Assembly: GCF_030373265.1 (NCBI RefSeq)
Contig: NZ_JAUCZC010000024.1
Span: 1 to 34,952 of the forward strand
DNA length: 34,952 nucleotides
Source of the DNA: Blastomonas sp.
GTDB taxonomy: Bacteria; Pseudomonadota; Alphaproteobacteria; Sphingomonadales; Sphingomonadaceae
Reading direction: 5' to 3'
Shown here: piece by piece, positions 9,455 through 18,134 of the stretch
Position numbering within the stretch: position 1 is the first letter of the stretch
How the letters are laid out: every line of letters starts with the position of its first letter
Notes under the pieces: model-generated
Database searches by the model: none
Seen by the model: only the letters and a program-made list of their open reading frames with translations
Told to the model about the DNA's origin: nothing
Translations under genes and position numbers: made by a program

Positions 9455-10138
9455 TCAGACGGCGGGCTTCACCACGCCCAGCCATGACGTTACGACGAGC
9501 AGGATATAGATCGCCATCACCCAGATCCGGGTGCGGTCCATCGTGCGGCGCAAGGGCACTTCGGTGGCGTCGCTCGAGCCTTCGGACAGCAGCCGCATCA
9601 GCTGGGGCCCCACCGGCTTGAACGCCAGATCGATGCCGATCGCGGCCACGAAGATCGCACCGAACAGCAGCGCCTTCCACGCCAGCCATCCCGGCGCCAG
9701 CGGCGCGCCGACGAGCAGCGACTGGGCGCCGAGCCACAGGTAGAACGCGGTGAGAGCGTATTTCAGCAGGTTCTCGTAGAACCGGTCGCGCGCGGCGCGC
9801 GGCGTCTGGTCATGACTGTGGGCATCCCACACCAGCCAGAGCCACACCCCGCCGATTGCCCAGCCCGCAACCAGCAGCGCCACCGGCAGGTCCCACCAGC
9901 CGCCCATCTTGAGCACCGAGAGCGACACCGGCACCATCAGCGCCCAGGCGCTGCGCGGGGTCATGTCGACCAGCACCAGCAGCTTGAGCAGCGCCAGCCG
10001 CTGGTCGAGCGAATAATCGTGCCGCTTGCGGAAATGCTGGCCCAGCAGGAACACGCCGACATCCGCCCCCAGCCACAGCACAAACAGCAACAGATGGACG
10101 TAGACCAACGAGGGATACGCAATTTCCGACCAGCCCAA
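9455..10138 (-). CDS. six-helix inner-membrane protein of unknown function
   Basis: 227 residues from a TTG start at 10138, chosen because GGGAG lies seven bases upstream (10146-10150). The upstream in-frame ATG at 10180 has no Shine-Dalgarno site, would add a Cys-rich leader, and would place the palindrome at 10188 directly against the start. Six hydrophobic segments are visible: LVYVHLLLFVLWLGADVGVF, the RSAWALMVPVSLSVL stretch, LPVALLVAGWAIGGVWLWLV, LLKYALTAFYLWLG, WKALLFGAIFVAAIGIDLAF and IWVMAIYILLVVTSWLGVV. The first helix has a conserved-looking His (VYVHLLL) and the layout resembles CopD-like or DUF2269-like membrane proteins, but I do not assign a family. It lies just upstream of the first receptor and is divergent from the second, sharing the palindromic promoter region, so a role in the same uptake or metabolism is likely. 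Confidence 0.78.
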   Translation of the reverse strand: MGWSEIAYPSLVYVHLLLFVLWLGADVGVFLLGQHFRKRHDYSLDQRLALLKLLVLVDMTPRSAWALMVPVSLSVLKMGGWWDLPVALLVAGWAIGGVWLWLVWDAHSHDQTPRAARDRFYENLLKYALTAFYLWLGAQSLLVGAPLAPGWLAWKALLFGAIFVAAIGIDLAFKPVGPQLMRLLSEGSSDATEVPLRRTMDRTRIWVMAIYILLVVTSWLGVVKPAV

Positions 10139-10187
10139 AGTGCATCTCCCGCAGCATCGTTCCACAAAGCCAATTGACATTGCAGAT

Positions 10188-10199
10188 TTGTCCGGACAA
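10188..10199. promoter_or_regulatory. palindromic operator candidate in the divergent promoter
   Basis: TTGTCCGGACAA is a perfect 12-bp palindrome in the 123-base gap between the divergent membrane-protein gene (start 10138) and second receptor gene (start 10262). It is about 50 and 62 bases from the two start codons. It repeats the core of the element at 9367-9384, so one regulator probably controls all three transcripts. Confidence 0.62.
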
Positions 10200-10261
10200 T
10201 TTGCAAGAAAAAAATGAATGTCAGGCGGATCGATACCAACCGGCTTTCAGGGAGTTTCACG

Positions 10262-12784
10262 ATGATAAACTTACGTTTGGCGACGGCCGCCTCGGCGCTT
10301 GCAGTCGCACTTGCTACCCCGGCTTTCGCCCAGAATGCCGATCAGGCAGGGGCCGCCGACTCAGAAAATCAGGGCCTCAGCGAGATCATCGTCACCGCCC
10401 AGCGGCGCCAGGAAAGCGTTCAGGACGTGCCGATCGCGATCAGCGCGTTCACCGCCGACCAGTTGCGCGACCAGGGCGTGTCGAACACGCTGCAACTGGG
10501 CCAGTACGTTCCCAACCTCGTCGCGCAGAACAACACCGGCATCGGCTCGGCCAACGCGTACTTCCTGCGCGGGCTGGGGTCGACCGAGACGATCGCGACC
10601 TTCGACCCGCCGGTCGGCACCTATGTCGATGACATCTATCTGTCGCGCCAGAATGCCAACAACCTTTCGCTGTTCGACGTTGCGCGCGTCGAGGTGCTGC
10701 GCGGACCGCAGGGCACGCTGTTCGGCCGCAACACCACCGGCGGCGCGATCAACGTCATCATGGCCGAGCCCGGCGACACGATCGGCGGCTATGCCGAGGT
10801 CGGCTATGGCCGGTTCGACAAGAAGCTGGTGCGCGGCTCGATCGACCTGCCGCTCGCCGACAGCTTTGCGATCAAGGTCTCGGGCTACTGGCAGGATGAC
10901 GACGGCTATGTGAAGAACGTCACCACCGGCGAGCGGCTGAACGACGATGACGGCTGGGGCGTTCGGCTCGGCCTGCGCGGTGAGCTTGCGCCCTGGGCGC
11001 GCTGGCGGGCAAGCTATGCGCATGTCGTCTCCGAAGGCGAGAACATCCTCAACTTCACCTGCAATCCAGCCAATCCCACCGATTGCAGCGGCCGCTTTTC
11101 GACCACGGGGCTGAGCGCCAATCCGGCCTCGGCCACGCCCTATGCACCGCTGGCAATTTCGGGGCGCAAGGCGGGTTATGGCCTGGGGCAGGAGGCGGTG
11201 ACCGATATCATCACCTCGAACCTCGCGTTCGACATCGCCGACAACACCACGCTCAGCCTGATCACCGGCTATGTCAGCCTGACCCAGCAGTTCGCGCTCG
11301 ACTTCTTCGACGGCCGCGGCGGGCCTTCGGCAAGCGTGCCGTTCCCGGCGGTGCAGGGCTATGCGCGCGGCGGCTTTACCATCCTCAACGATGGCCAGCA
11401 CGAGCAGTTCACCCAGGAAATCAAGCTCGACGGCAGCTTCGGCAATGGCCTGGTCGATTATGTCGCGGGCTTCTTCTACATCGACGAGCGCAACCGCACC
11501 GATCTGGCGGACGTGTTCTCGATCTCGCCGGCGGTCTCGCTGCTGCTCGCGGACCGCATCATCCGCAACACCACCAAGGCCTATGCGGGCTATGTCCAGG
11601 CCGATCTCAACATCACCGACCAGATCAAGCTGACCGCGGGCGTGCGCTATACCGACGAGACCAAGAACTTCTCGATCACCGACAACCGCGCCTCGTGCAA
11701 CGATGGCACGGTCGAGGCCAACTGCATGGCCAATGTCAATCTGCGCGCTGCCAATGGCGTGCCGATCCCGCGCAGCCAGAACGTCAAGATCTGGACCCCG
11801 CGCTTTGCGCTCAACTTCAAGCCCAATGACGACATCCTGCTGTTTGCCTCGGCCACCAGGGGCTTCAAGTCCGGCGGCTGGAACGCGCGCGCCACCGCGC
11901 CCAGCCAGTTCCTGCCGTTCGACGAGGAGCGGGTGTGGAGCTATGAGGCCGGCTTCAAGTCGGAATTCTTCGACAACAAGGTGCGGGCCAACGTCACCGC
12001 GTTCTGGATGGATGTGAGCGATCTCCAGATCCTCGCCGGGCTGCTCAACCCGGCCACCGGTGCGATCACCTTCCTCACCCGCAACTTTGCCGATTATCGC
12101 AACAAGGGCATCGAGGCGGAACTGACGATCGCCCCGGTCACCGGTCTCAACCTCTATGCCAATGTCGGCTATCAGGACGACAAGTATCGCGTCCCCGATG
12201 CGCCCGCGGGCAACGATATCTACGGCATCCAGAACGTGCGGGCGCAGCTTGCCGCCTGCCAGGCGCAACTGGCGGCAGGGCAGATCCCGGCCAGCTCCAA
12301 CTCTGCACCGGCGGGGACCCCGGTCAACAACGCGCCGGCCTGCGCGGCGGGGATCGTGACCGCCGATGGTTCGATCGCAAGCCCGGTGCGCACGCCGGAC
12401 TGGTCGCTGGCGCTGGGTGGCAGCTATCGCGCGCCGCTGGGGGACAGCGGGCTGTCGCTCGTCCCGTCGATCAACGCCAGCTACCGTTCGCGGCAGGAGG
12501 TCGCGATCGCCAACCTGTCGATCTACAATGCGCCGGTGACGCGCGGCGGTCGGACCACGCCGGCCAATCCGTTCGGCGATGGCGCATTCATCACCGGATC
12601 GGAAAGCCCGGCGGCCTGGCTGGTCAATGCAGGGCTGGCGCTCAACGGCCCCGACAATGCCTGGCAGCTCGCGGTGGAGTGCACCAACTGCTTCAACGAG
12701 GAGTTCATCCAGTCGTCGCTGTCCAACTACAGCTATCTCAACCAGCCGATGATGTGGACGGTGCGTGCGCGCTACAATTTCTGA
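10262..12784 (+). CDS. TonB-dependent outer-membrane receptor (second), operon head
   Basis: 840 residues from ATG at 10262, chosen over an in-frame ATG at 10214 because AGGGAG lies at 10249-10254 and because the signal peptide then begins properly (hydrophobic LATAASALAVALA, cleavage AFA/Q at 23/24). TonB box SEIIVTAQRR, plug with YLRGLG, DDIYLSR and VEVLRGPQGTLFGRNTTGG-type motifs, then a large barrel ending WTVRARYNF. This is the sphingomonad class of receptor usually tied to import of organic substrates rather than iron; the substrate is unknown. One long extracellular-type segment (about residues 655-700) holds paired Cys. It is followed after 119 bases by the transporter and enzyme genes in the same direction. 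Confidence 0.92.
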   Translation: MINLRLATAASALAVALATPAFAQNADQAGAADSENQGLSEIIVTAQRRQESVQDVPIAISAFTADQLRDQGVSNTLQLGQYVPNLVAQNNTGIGSANAYFLRGLGSTETIATFDPPVGTYVDDIYLSRQNANNLSLFDVARVEVLRGPQGTLFGRNTTGGAINVIMAEPGDTIGGYAEVGYGRFDKKLVRGSIDLPLADSFAIKVSGYWQDDDGYVKNVTTGERLNDDDGWGVRLGLRGELAPWARWRASYAHVVSEGENILNFTCNPANPTDCSGRFSTTGLSANPASATPYAPLAISGRKAGYGLGQEAVTDIITSNLAFDIADNTTLSLITGYVSLTQQFALDFFDGRGGPSASVPFPAVQGYARGGFTILNDGQHEQFTQEIKLDGSFGNGLVDYVAGFFYIDERNRTDLADVFSISPAVSLLLADRIIRNTTKAYAGYVQADLNITDQIKLTAGVRYTDETKNFSITDNRASCNDGTVEANCMANVNLRAANGVPIPRSQNVKIWTPRFALNFKPNDDILLFASATRGFKSGGWNARATAPSQFLPFDEERVWSYEAGFKSEFFDNKVRANVTAFWMDVSDLQILAGLLNPATGAITFLTRNFADYRNKGIEAELTIAPVTGLNLYANVGYQDDKYRVPDAPAGNDIYGIQNVRAQLAACQAQLAAGQIPASSNSAPAGTPVNNAPACAAGIVTADGSIASPVRTPDWSLALGGSYRAPLGDSGLSLVPSINASYRSRQEVAIANLSIYNAPVTRGGRTTPANPFGDGAFITGSESPAAWLVNAGLALNGPDNAWQLAVECTNCFNEEFIQSSLSNYSYLNQPMMWTVRARYNF

Positions 12785-12816
12785 TCGCGCAAAAATGCCG
12801 TCTGGCGGATGGAGCG

Positions 12817-12834
12817 TCGCACAACTCTGTGCGA
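12817..12834. promoter_or_regulatory. inverted repeat between second receptor and MFS gene
   Basis: TCGCACA (12817-12823), loop ACTC, TGTGCGA (12828-12834): a perfect 7-bp inverted repeat 33 bases after the receptor stop and 70 bases before the MFS start. No T tract follows, so it is more likely an operator, an mRNA-processing or stability hairpin, or part of an internal promoter than a terminator. Confidence 0.4.
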
Positions 12835-12903
12835 TGCTTCTCCCCGTTCTAGGCTGCCCAATCATGACAGCCATACCGGCACACGACAATCGGGAGCGAG
12901 GCG

Positions 12904-14211
12904 TTGGCGACTAAGGCAGACGAGCTTTTGCAGACGGCGCCGCCTGCCCAGCGCGGAGAATTTTCGCTGGGCTGGAAGGTGCTCATTGCCGGCGTCATCG
13001 GGGTCGCCTGCGGGGCATCACCGATCCCGTTCAACGTCATCGGCTTTACCATCGCCCCGCTGACCCAGGAGTTCGGCTGGACCACCACCCAGATCCTCAC
13101 GCCGATCACCATTTTCGGCGTGGTGGCAGCCTTGCTGGCGCCGGTGTTCGGCTGGATGGCCGATACTTACGGCGTCCGGCGGATCGCCTTGTGGTCGCTG
13201 TTCGGCTTTGGCGTCACCTTTGCCGCGCTGGCGCTGACGCCGCCGGTCTTGTGGGCCTATTATCTGCTGTGGCTGATGGTCGGGCTGGTCGGGATCGGAT
13301 CGACACCGGTAACCTGGAGCCGCGCGATCAACATGTGGTTCTACAAGAGCCGCGGGCTGGCGCTGGGGCTGCTGCTGCTGGGCACCAGCCTGGCGGCGCT
13401 CACCGTCCCCAAGCTCGCGGTCTGGGCGATCGAGGCGTACGGCTGGCGGGCGATGTATGCGATCGTCGGCATGCTGCCGCTGCTGATCGCCCTGCCGATA
13501 TGCATCTGGCTGTTTCGCGAGCCCCGTCCCGAAGAACAGCCGCAGGGAATCAAGACCGCCAGCGGCGGGCTGACCGGCGTGACGCTGAACGAGGCGCTGC
13601 GCGATTACCGTTTCTGGCTGATCTGGGCATCGATCCTGTTCATCGCGCTGACCTTCGGCGGCGCGTTCATCAACATGCCCGCGATGCTCGCCGACCGGGG
13701 CATCCCGGCGCAGGGCGCCGCTTCGGTGATGGGGATATTGGGCCTGGGCATCCTGACCGGTCGGATCATCACCGGGCTGCTGCTCGACCGCTTCTGGGCG
13801 GGCTTCGTCGCCTTTCCGCTGCTGTGCCTGCCCGCTTTGTCGAGCTGGATCCTGCTCGATCCGTCACCCGGTTTTGCGCTGGCGGCGCTGGCGGGGTTTC
13901 TGCTGGGCTTTGCGGCGGGCGCCGAGAGCGACCTGATCGCGTACCTTACCGGCCGCTATTTCGGCATGGCGCATTACGGCAAGATCTACGGCATGCTGTA
14001 TATGCCCTTCGGCGTGTTCTCGGCGATCTCGCCGATCATCTATTCCTCGGTCCGTGATTCGACCGGCAGCTACGACCAGATCCTGTTCATCGCGATCTTC
14101 GGATACATCATCGGTGGCGCCTTGCTGCTGCTGCTGGGACGTTATCCGGTGCTGACCGAGGCCCCGGCGGGCGGTGCCAAGCCCGCCGCCCCGGCGATGG
14201 AGACGGCGTGA
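12904..14211 (+). CDS. MFS transporter
   Basis: 435 residues, twelve predicted membrane helices, inner membrane. The loop between helices 2 and 3 carries the major-facilitator signature (GWMADTYGVRRIAL, about 83-96, i.e. GxxxDxxGxRR). The overall pattern resembles organic-acid/monocarboxylate-type MFS members. The start is TTG at 12904, supported by GGGAG at 12892-12896 with a 7-base spacer and no better in-frame ATG. Its stop overlaps the next gene by one base (TGATG), so they are co-translated. By context it moves the receptor's ligand, or a product of it, across the inner membrane; the substrate and direction cannot be read from the sequence. Confidence 0.88.
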   Translation: MATKADELLQTAPPAQRGEFSLGWKVLIAGVIGVACGASPIPFNVIGFTIAPLTQEFGWTTTQILTPITIFGVVAALLAPVFGWMADTYGVRRIALWSLFGFGVTFAALALTPPVLWAYYLLWLMVGLVGIGSTPVTWSRAINMWFYKSRGLALGLLLLGTSLAALTVPKLAVWAIEAYGWRAMYAIVGMLPLLIALPICIWLFREPRPEEQPQGIKTASGGLTGVTLNEALRDYRFWLIWASILFIALTFGGAFINMPAMLADRGIPAQGAASVMGILGLGILTGRIITGLLLDRFWAGFVAFPLLCLPALSSWILLDPSPGFALAALAGFLLGFAAGAESDLIAYLTGRYFGMAHYGKIYGMLYMPFGVFSAISPIIYSSVRDSTGSYDQILFIAIFGYIIGGALLLLLGRYPVLTEAPAGGAKPAAPAMETA

Positions 14212-15773
14212 TGGCGACCCTGGTGAAAGATGATGCTGGCGCGCTCGATGCGCTGATCGCGGCGGCAGGCGCAGACGCGGTGCTGACCGACGCAGCGACG
14301 CGCGATTTCTTCGCGCACGACGTCTATGCCACTGGCACCCCGCCGCTCGCAGTGCTGCGCCCTTCGAGCGTCGATCAGCTGGCGCGCGGTGTCGCGGCGG
14401 CGACCGGCCAGGGTCTTGCCATCGTCCCGCGCGGCGGCGGCATGAGCTATACCGGCGGGTATCTCTATTCGAATGGCGGCTTCGTGCTGGTCGATACGGG
14501 CGCGCTCGATGCCATACTCGACATCGATGCCACCGACATGACCGTGACGGTCGAGGCGGGGTGCACCTGGGCCAAGCTGCACGAGGCGCTGAAACCGCTG
14601 GGCCTGCGCTGCCCGAGCTGGGGCACCTTGTCGGGGCTGCGCGCATCGGTCGGCGGCGGGATGAGCCAGAACGGCACCTTCTGGGGCGCCAGGGCCGGGT
14701 CGGTGGTCGACAGCGCGCTCTCGTTCGACGTCGTGCTTGCCGATGGCCGCATCGTCAGCACCGGCAGCGATTTCTTCCGCCCGTTCGGCCCGGACCTGAC
14801 CGGTATGTTCGCCGCCGATACCGGCGCGTTCGGGGTCAAGGCGCGGGTGACGCTGCGGCTGGTGAGGGAGGCAAGCGCGTTCGCCTATGGCTCGTTCTCG
14901 CTGCCCGATCACATAGGATTGCTTGGCGCGATGAGCGCGATCGCGCGCGAGGGGCTGGCCTCGGAGAATTTCGCGTTCGATCCGTTCCTGCAATCGCAGA
15001 GAATGAAGCGCGACAGCCTCGCCAAGGATGCCAAGTCGCTGCTGAACATGATGAAGTCGCAGGGCTCGGCGTGGAAGGCGCTCAAGGAAGGCGCCAAGGT
15101 GGTCACCGCCGGACGCTCGTTCCTGAAAGACGTGCCGTTCTCGCTGCACACCATCGCCGAAGGGCGCCACCAGGGTGCGGTCGATGCCGAGATGGCCGAG
15201 ATCGGACGCATCGTCGCCGCGCATGGCGGCAGCGCCATCGAGAATTCGATCCCCAAGATCCTGCGCTCCAACCCGTTCCCGCCGCCCAATTCGATGCTCG
15301 GCCCCGATGGCGAACGCTGGGTGCCGGTGCACGGCTTCCTGCCGCACTCCCGGCTGGTCGAGGCCTGGGAGCGGATCGAGGCACTGTATGCCGACAATGC
15401 CGATGCGATGACGCGGCTCGAGGTCAATGCGGGCGCGATGCTGGCCGCGGTCAGCCGCTCGGCCTGCCTGATCGAGCCGGTGTTTTTCTGGCCCGACGTG
15501 ATGAACCCGCTGCACCGCGCTGCGGTCGAGCCCGATCACCTCCGGAAGCTCAAGGGCTTCCCCGAAGGCCTTGAGGCGCGCGCCTTGGTCGGCGAATTGC
15601 GCGCCGGCGTCATCGCGATCTTCCGCTCGCTCGAGGCGGCGCACCTGCAGATCGCGCGCACCTATCCGCTCAAGGCATCGCATGATCCTGCCGCATGGGA
15701 TATCCTGACCGCGCTCAAGCGGGCGGTCGACCCGAAGGGTGTCATGAATCCAGGGAGCCTGGGACTGGAATGA
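14211..15773 (+). CDS. FAD-linked oxidase (VAO/PCMH family)
   Basis: 520 residues. The N-terminal PCMH-type FAD-binding domain covers about 40-220, with the flavin pyrophosphate loop PRGGGMSYTGG (73-83), a SVGGGMSQNG segment (146-155) and TGAFGV (204-209). The C-terminal domain ends in the typical LKRAVDPKGVMNPGSLGL motif of the GlcD/D-lactate dehydrogenase-like oxidases. The position where covalent flavoproteins carry His in GGGH is Met here (GGGM), so FAD is probably bound non-covalently. Likely an alpha-hydroxy acid or alcohol dehydrogenase or oxidase; the substrate is unknown. ATG at 14211 overlaps the MFS stop by one base; GTG at 14208 is the alternative. No signal peptide is seen, so it is probably cytosolic. 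Confidence 0.88.
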   Translation: MATLVKDDAGALDALIAAAGADAVLTDAATRDFFAHDVYATGTPPLAVLRPSSVDQLARGVAAATGQGLAIVPRGGGMSYTGGYLYSNGGFVLVDTGALDAILDIDATDMTVTVEAGCTWAKLHEALKPLGLRCPSWGTLSGLRASVGGGMSQNGTFWGARAGSVVDSALSFDVVLADGRIVSTGSDFFRPFGPDLTGMFAADTGAFGVKARVTLRLVREASAFAYGSFSLPDHIGLLGAMSAIAREGLASENFAFDPFLQSQRMKRDSLAKDAKSLLNMMKSQGSAWKALKEGAKVVTAGRSFLKDVPFSLHTIAEGRHQGAVDAEMAEIGRIVAAHGGSAIENSIPKILRSNPFPPPNSMLGPDGERWVPVHGFLPHSRLVEAWERIEALYADNADAMTRLEVNAGAMLAAVSRSACLIEPVFFWPDVMNPLHRAAVEPDHLRKLKGFPEGLEARALVGELRAGVIAIFRSLEAAHLQIARTYPLKASHDPAAWDILTALKRAVDPKGVMNPGSLGLE

Positions 15774-15779
15774 AAGCCG

Positions 15780-16919
15780 ATGGAACTCGAACGCCGCATG
15801 GTTCTGGCCGCGATGATCGCAGGCGCTTTGCCGATCGATCACGCGCTGGCGCAAGGAGCACCCGGCATGGCTCCTGACGCACCCTATGCCGCCGTCGCGA
15901 TGCAGCTGGCGGCGCGTTCGGTCGAGCGCGCGCCCGATCGCGCCGCCGCCCGCGCGCAGGTGCTCGCCATGATCGGCGAGGTCGAAACCAAGATCCGCTC
16001 GGCGCGCATCTTCATCGAGCAATATGGCGGGCATCCGGTCAGGCTCGCGGTGCTGCCCGAATATCTGTTCACCAGCTACCCCGGGCGCATCTCGATCCCC
16101 GATTTCGCGTCGCTCGCTGCGTTCGAGATGCAAGGGCCAGAGTATGACGCGCTGGGCAAGGTCGCGCAGACTCTGAAGCTGTTCCTCGCGGGCAATGCCT
16201 ATGAGGTCGACCCCAATTTTCCCGGCCTGTATTTCCAGGCGAGCTTCCTGATCGCGCCTTCGGGCGATGTCGTGCTGCGCTATCGGCGGTTGAACTCGAT
16301 GTTCGCGCCGACCCCGCACGATGTGTGGAGCAAGTACCTTGATGTCTATGGCCTGGACGGCGTGTTTCCGGTGGCGCGCACCGAGATCGGCAATCTGGCC
16401 GCGATCGCCTCGGAGGAAATCCTCTATCCCGAGATCGCGCGCGCGCATGCGCTGCGCGGGGCGGAGATCTTCCTGCATTCGTCCAGCGAGATCGGATCGC
16501 CGATCGATACCAACAAGGCGATCGCCAAGCGCGCGCGCGCGTTCGAGAACATGGCCTATGTCGTCTCGGCCAACACTGCGGGGATCGAGGGCACCGGCCT
16601 GCCGCTCGCCAGCGCCGACGGCAACAGCCAGATCGTCGACTGGAAGGGCCGGGTGGTCGCCGAATCGAACAGCGGCGAGACCTTCACCGCCTTTGCGGAC
16701 ATCGACCTGCATGCCCTGCGCACCGCGCGGCGCACGCCCGGAATGACCAACTATCTCGCGCGTCAGCGGCTGGAGCTGTTCGCAGCGGCTTATGGGACTG
16801 TCCGGCATCCGGCGGACGGCATGCTCGAGGATGGCGCGGTCAAGGTGCCCGACCGCGACTATTTCAAGCGCGTGCAGGAGCAGGTGATCGAGCGCATGGC
16901 GAAGGACGGACTGATATGA
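15780..16919 (+). CDS. exported nitrilase-fold protein with altered catalytic triad
   Basis: 379 residues of the carbon-nitrogen hydrolase superfamily. The N-terminus has a signal peptide with a twin-arginine-like start (ERRMVLAAM, cleavage ALAQ near 25), so it is likely periplasmic, which is unusual for this family. Family landmarks: catalytic Glu in LPEYLF (E94), the YRK-equivalent segment RYRRLN (R169-R170) where the catalytic Lys is normally found, and the nucleophile elbow GNLAAIASEEILYPEIAR (204-221). In aliphatic amidases the matching segment has Cys at the position held here by Ser (S211). Thus Glu is kept while Lys appears replaced by Arg and Cys by Ser. It may be a pseudoenzyme, a binding protein, or use altered chemistry. 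It starts 6 bases after the oxidase gene and overlaps the methyltransferase gene by 4 bases. Confidence 0.82.
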   Translation: MELERRMVLAAMIAGALPIDHALAQGAPGMAPDAPYAAVAMQLAARSVERAPDRAAARAQVLAMIGEVETKIRSARIFIEQYGGHPVRLAVLPEYLFTSYPGRISIPDFASLAAFEMQGPEYDALGKVAQTLKLFLAGNAYEVDPNFPGLYFQASFLIAPSGDVVLRYRRLNSMFAPTPHDVWSKYLDVYGLDGVFPVARTEIGNLAAIASEEILYPEIARAHALRGAEIFLHSSSEIGSPIDTNKAIAKRARAFENMAYVVSANTAGIEGTGLPLASADGNSQIVDWKGRVVAESNSGETFTAFADIDLHALRTARRTPGMTNYLARQRLELFAAAYGTVRHPADGMLEDGAVKVPDRDYFKRVQEQVIERMAKDGLI

Positions 16920-18127
16920 CCCACCAATTCGATGTCGCACCGCCGTACACCGCCGTGGCGCTGCACGGCGTGTCGCCGCAACCCAGCCATGACGAAGCGG
17001 CGCGGTTCGATTTCCTCGCCAACCTCAACAAGTATCTGTCCGGCACCTTGGGTCCGGGCAACAAGCAGGCCTATGACACCCGCGTGCTCCCTGGCTTTGT
17101 CGCCGAGCATGGCTGCGAGCCCAGGGACCGGTTCGAGATCCGCCACGCGATGAACCGCGATCCGCACCACCGCTTCTGGTCGGCGCTCAAGCGCAACAGC
17201 ATGGAGATGCGCCAGCAGAACGGCCGCGCGATGGTGCTGCGCCAGATCGATGAGTTGAACGCCAAGGCCCGGCAATACAATGAAGGGCGCGACACGCTCG
17301 AGCTCGACCCGTCGGTCGCCGTGCCCCGCTACCAGAGCGCGATCGACATCCATTGCATGCCCGGCAGCTATCATGGCGAGGAAGCCCCCGGCGACGTCTC
17401 CGCCGGCGCTAATTACGACTGCGGCATCTTCGCGACCACCGCAGGCGGCCTGGGTGCGCTGTCGGATGGCGGTGGCCAGGCTCTGGTCAAATGGGCGCGC
17501 ACCGAACGCCCCGGCTGGCAGCCGCAGCGCATTCTCGATATCGGCTGCACCGTGGGGCATAACATCGTGCCGCTGGCGCTCGCCTTTCCCGATTGCGAGG
17601 TGATCGCGATCGATACCGCAGCGCCGTCGCTGCGCTACGCGCATGCCCGCGCGCAGTCGCTGGGCGCGACCAACATCCGCTTCGTCCAGGCCAATGCCGA
17701 GGATCTGTCGCGCTGGTCGGACGCAAGCTTCGACTGGGTGCAGACCACGATGTTCCTGCACGAGACCAGCGGCACCGCGCTGCCACGCATCATCCGCGAG
17801 GGCTATCGCGTGCTCAAACCCGGCGGGCTGATGCTGCATCTGGAACAGCCGCAATATTCCGACGCGATGCCGCTCTACGAGCAGTTCATCCGCGACTGGG
17901 ACGCATTCAACAACAACGAGCCGTTCTGGTCGGCGATGCATGCGCTCGATCTCAAGACGATCCTGAAGGCATCGGGCTTTGCCGAAAGCGACCTGTTCGT
18001 CACCGGGGTGCGCGCGGTGGTCGATACCGAGATCTTCCCCTCGGCCGGCGACGAGAAGGAAGAGGATCACGGCCGCGCCGCGGTCTGGCACGCTTATGGC
18101 GCCTGGAAGGGCGGACGGCCGGAATAG
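16916..18127 (+). CDS. class I SAM-dependent methyltransferase with long N-terminal extension
   Basis: 403 residues. The Rossmann methyltransferase core occupies about 200-345: motif I ILDIGCTVGHN (206-216), the acidic ribose-binding residue in VIAIDTA (D233), FVQANAEDL (257-264), FDWVQTTMFLHE (272-283) and VLKPGGLMLHLEQP (299-312). The first 190 or so residues are not part of that fold and are not recognised; they are rich in Asn/Arg/His and could form the substrate pocket or a second domain. ATG at 16916 overlaps the preceding stop by four bases (ATGA), a sign of translational coupling. The methylated substrate is unknown; a small molecule is likely given the oxidase and transporter upstream. 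Confidence 0.85.
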   Translation: MTHQFDVAPPYTAVALHGVSPQPSHDEAARFDFLANLNKYLSGTLGPGNKQAYDTRVLPGFVAEHGCEPRDRFEIRHAMNRDPHHRFWSALKRNSMEMRQQNGRAMVLRQIDELNAKARQYNEGRDTLELDPSVAVPRYQSAIDIHCMPGSYHGEEAPGDVSAGANYDCGIFATTAGGLGALSDGGGQALVKWARTERPGWQPQRILDIGCTVGHNIVPLALAFPDCEVIAIDTAAPSLRYAHARAQSLGATNIRFVQANAEDLSRWSDASFDWVQTTMFLHETSGTALPRIIREGYRVLKPGGLMLHLEQPQYSDAMPLYEQFIRDWDAFNNNEPFWSAMHALDLKTILKASGFAESDLFVTGVRAVVDTEIFPSAGDEKEEDHGRAAVWHAYGAWKGGRPE

Positions 18128-18134
18128 AGCAAGT

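Noticed and set aside
10214-10261. ATG at 10214 as start of the second receptor
   Set aside because: It lacks a ribosome site and would put 16 charged residues in front of the signal peptide; ATG 10262 has AGGGAG seven bases upstream.
10361-12889. 842-residue open frame on the minus strand
   Set aside because: Antisense to the second TonB receptor, with low-complexity composition and no ribosome site; the receptor on the plus strand is complete.
14142-16940. 932-residue open frame on the minus strand
   Set aside because: It is the antisense shadow of the oxidase and nitrilase-fold genes in GC-rich DNA. Its translation is rich in Arg/His/Asp/Gly without any fold pattern, while the plus-strand genes have full family motifs and tight operon spacing.
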